DNA of 64,000 bases. Source: Lyngbya sp. CCAP 1446/10 (lineage in GTDB: Bacteria > Cyanobacteriota > Cyanobacteriia > Cyanobacteriales > Microcoleaceae). Positions 63,694 through 64,000 of this stretch are shown in pieces. Every line of letters starts with the position of its first letter. The first letter of the stretch is position 1. The notes beneath the pieces are model-generated. The model saw nothing but the letters and a program-made list of their open reading frames with translations, made no database searches and had not been told where the DNA came from. The position numbers were made by a program, and so were the translations under genes. The stretch is taken from contig NZ_JAIGNI010000033.1 of NCBI RefSeq assembly GCF_026130175.1, positions 1 to 64,000 on the forward strand, read 5' to 3'.

Positions 63694-63764
63694 GGTGACA
63701 AGTGGGTAGGTCAAGTTGTCACCAAAAATTGTTAATCTCACATCCCAAATTATCACCATTTGCC

Positions 63765-64000
63765 CTAAGTATCCGTTGGATTTTCGGGCAGAGCCCCATC
63801 AAGAATATCAGAAACTGGCGATCGCGGATAACTTTTTAATCCCCATTCTGTTTGACGAATCACGCCCCGTAGCATGGCGACTTCATCCACTGTCGGATAA
63901 GCGCGATTGTACAAACGCCGAAATTTTTCCATCCGACTTGCTGCTGTGTGCGGCTGCAAATAGCCAATTTTCAGCAGCAGCGTTTCTAGTTGCTGGTAAT
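63765..64000 (-). CDS. TrmH/TrmJ-type RNA 2'-O-methyltransferase, partial (C-terminal end)
   Basis: The visible 78 residues are the C-terminal end of a protein continuing beyond the window. The frame is open to position 64000 (YQQLETLLLKIGYLQPHTAA, then SRMEKFRRLYNRAYPTVDEV and MLRGVIRQTEWGL). This helical tail is typical of TrmJ/TrmH group 1 RNA methyltransferases of cyanobacteria, which methylate tRNA or rRNA ribose. The SPOUT domain itself is outside. A TTG inside the visible part should not be taken as the start. Confidence 0.88.
   Translation of the reverse strand, partial: YQQLETLLLKIGYLQPHTAASRMEKFRRLYNRAYPTVDEVAMLRGVIRQTEWGLKSYPRSPVSDILDGALPENPTDT

Overview
The window is from a filamentous cyanobacterium, most likely the Oscillatoriales (Microcoleus/Oscillatoria/Phormidium type). 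The evidence is very frequent HIP1 octamers (GCGATCGC), a plastid/cyanobacterial ribosomal protein (PSRP-3/Ycf65), cyanobacterial families (DUF1499, DUF1636, DUF2382, Uma2, Mo-nitrogenase C-terminal domain) and many short heptanucleotide tandem repeats (STRRs). The genus is an inference.

Layout. 0.1-2.8 kb: type IIG restriction-methylase gene cut short at its C-terminus. 3.2-11.6 kb: small membrane protein, tRNA-Ala(GGC), gcvT, a Ski2-like RNA helicase and a GH10-like secreted hydrolase. 11.9-22.1 kb: five co-directional signalling genes (hybrid kinase, REC-kinase, single REC, REC-hybrid kinase, REC-GAF-adenylate cyclase). 22.3-26.9 kb: DUF1499, two PRC/DUF2382 stress-type proteins, glutathione peroxidase, a 37-residue membrane peptide and a VOC protein. 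27-33.2 kb (minus strand): two PAS/GAF histidine kinases and a STAS-like protein. 33.2-34.6 kb: solo TnpB element. 35-37.9 kb: cyanase, ClpX and a pilin-like protein. 37.8-41.2 kb: two tandem paralogous Ser/Thr kinases. 41.3-41.9 kb: cobalamin riboswitch and DUF1636. 42-54.6 kb: Uma2, two metallophosphoesterase-fold proteins, a flavin monooxygenase, CbiJ, TPR, HAD, PSRP-3, a methyltransferase, a TerB/Mo-nitrogenase-C protein and ObgE. 54.7-56.6 kb: a CRISPR array of 25 repeats and 24 spacers with no cas genes in the window. 57-64 kb: hexose-phosphate mutarotase, an antitoxin-like gene with a toxin stub, phosphohexomutase, DUF559, small proteins, a class A beta-lactamase-like protein and the end of a TrmH/TrmJ-type RNA methyltransferase.

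How it fits together. Most of the window is housekeeping plus signal transduction. The 11.9-22.1 kb cluster looks like a phosphorelay feeding a cyclase, so that a Cache-sensed signal could be converted to cAMP. The mutarotase and phosphohexomutase both act on hexose phosphates. The cobalamin riboswitch gene and cbiJ both concern B12 but lie about 6 kb apart.

The most unusual part of the window lies between genes. Several families of palindromic intergenic repeats, MITE-like inverted repeats and STRRs abut start codons, supply the stop codons of real genes, and cut a toxin-like gene. The last repeat and last spacer of the CRISPR array each contain a perfect inverted repeat that could fold as a hairpin.
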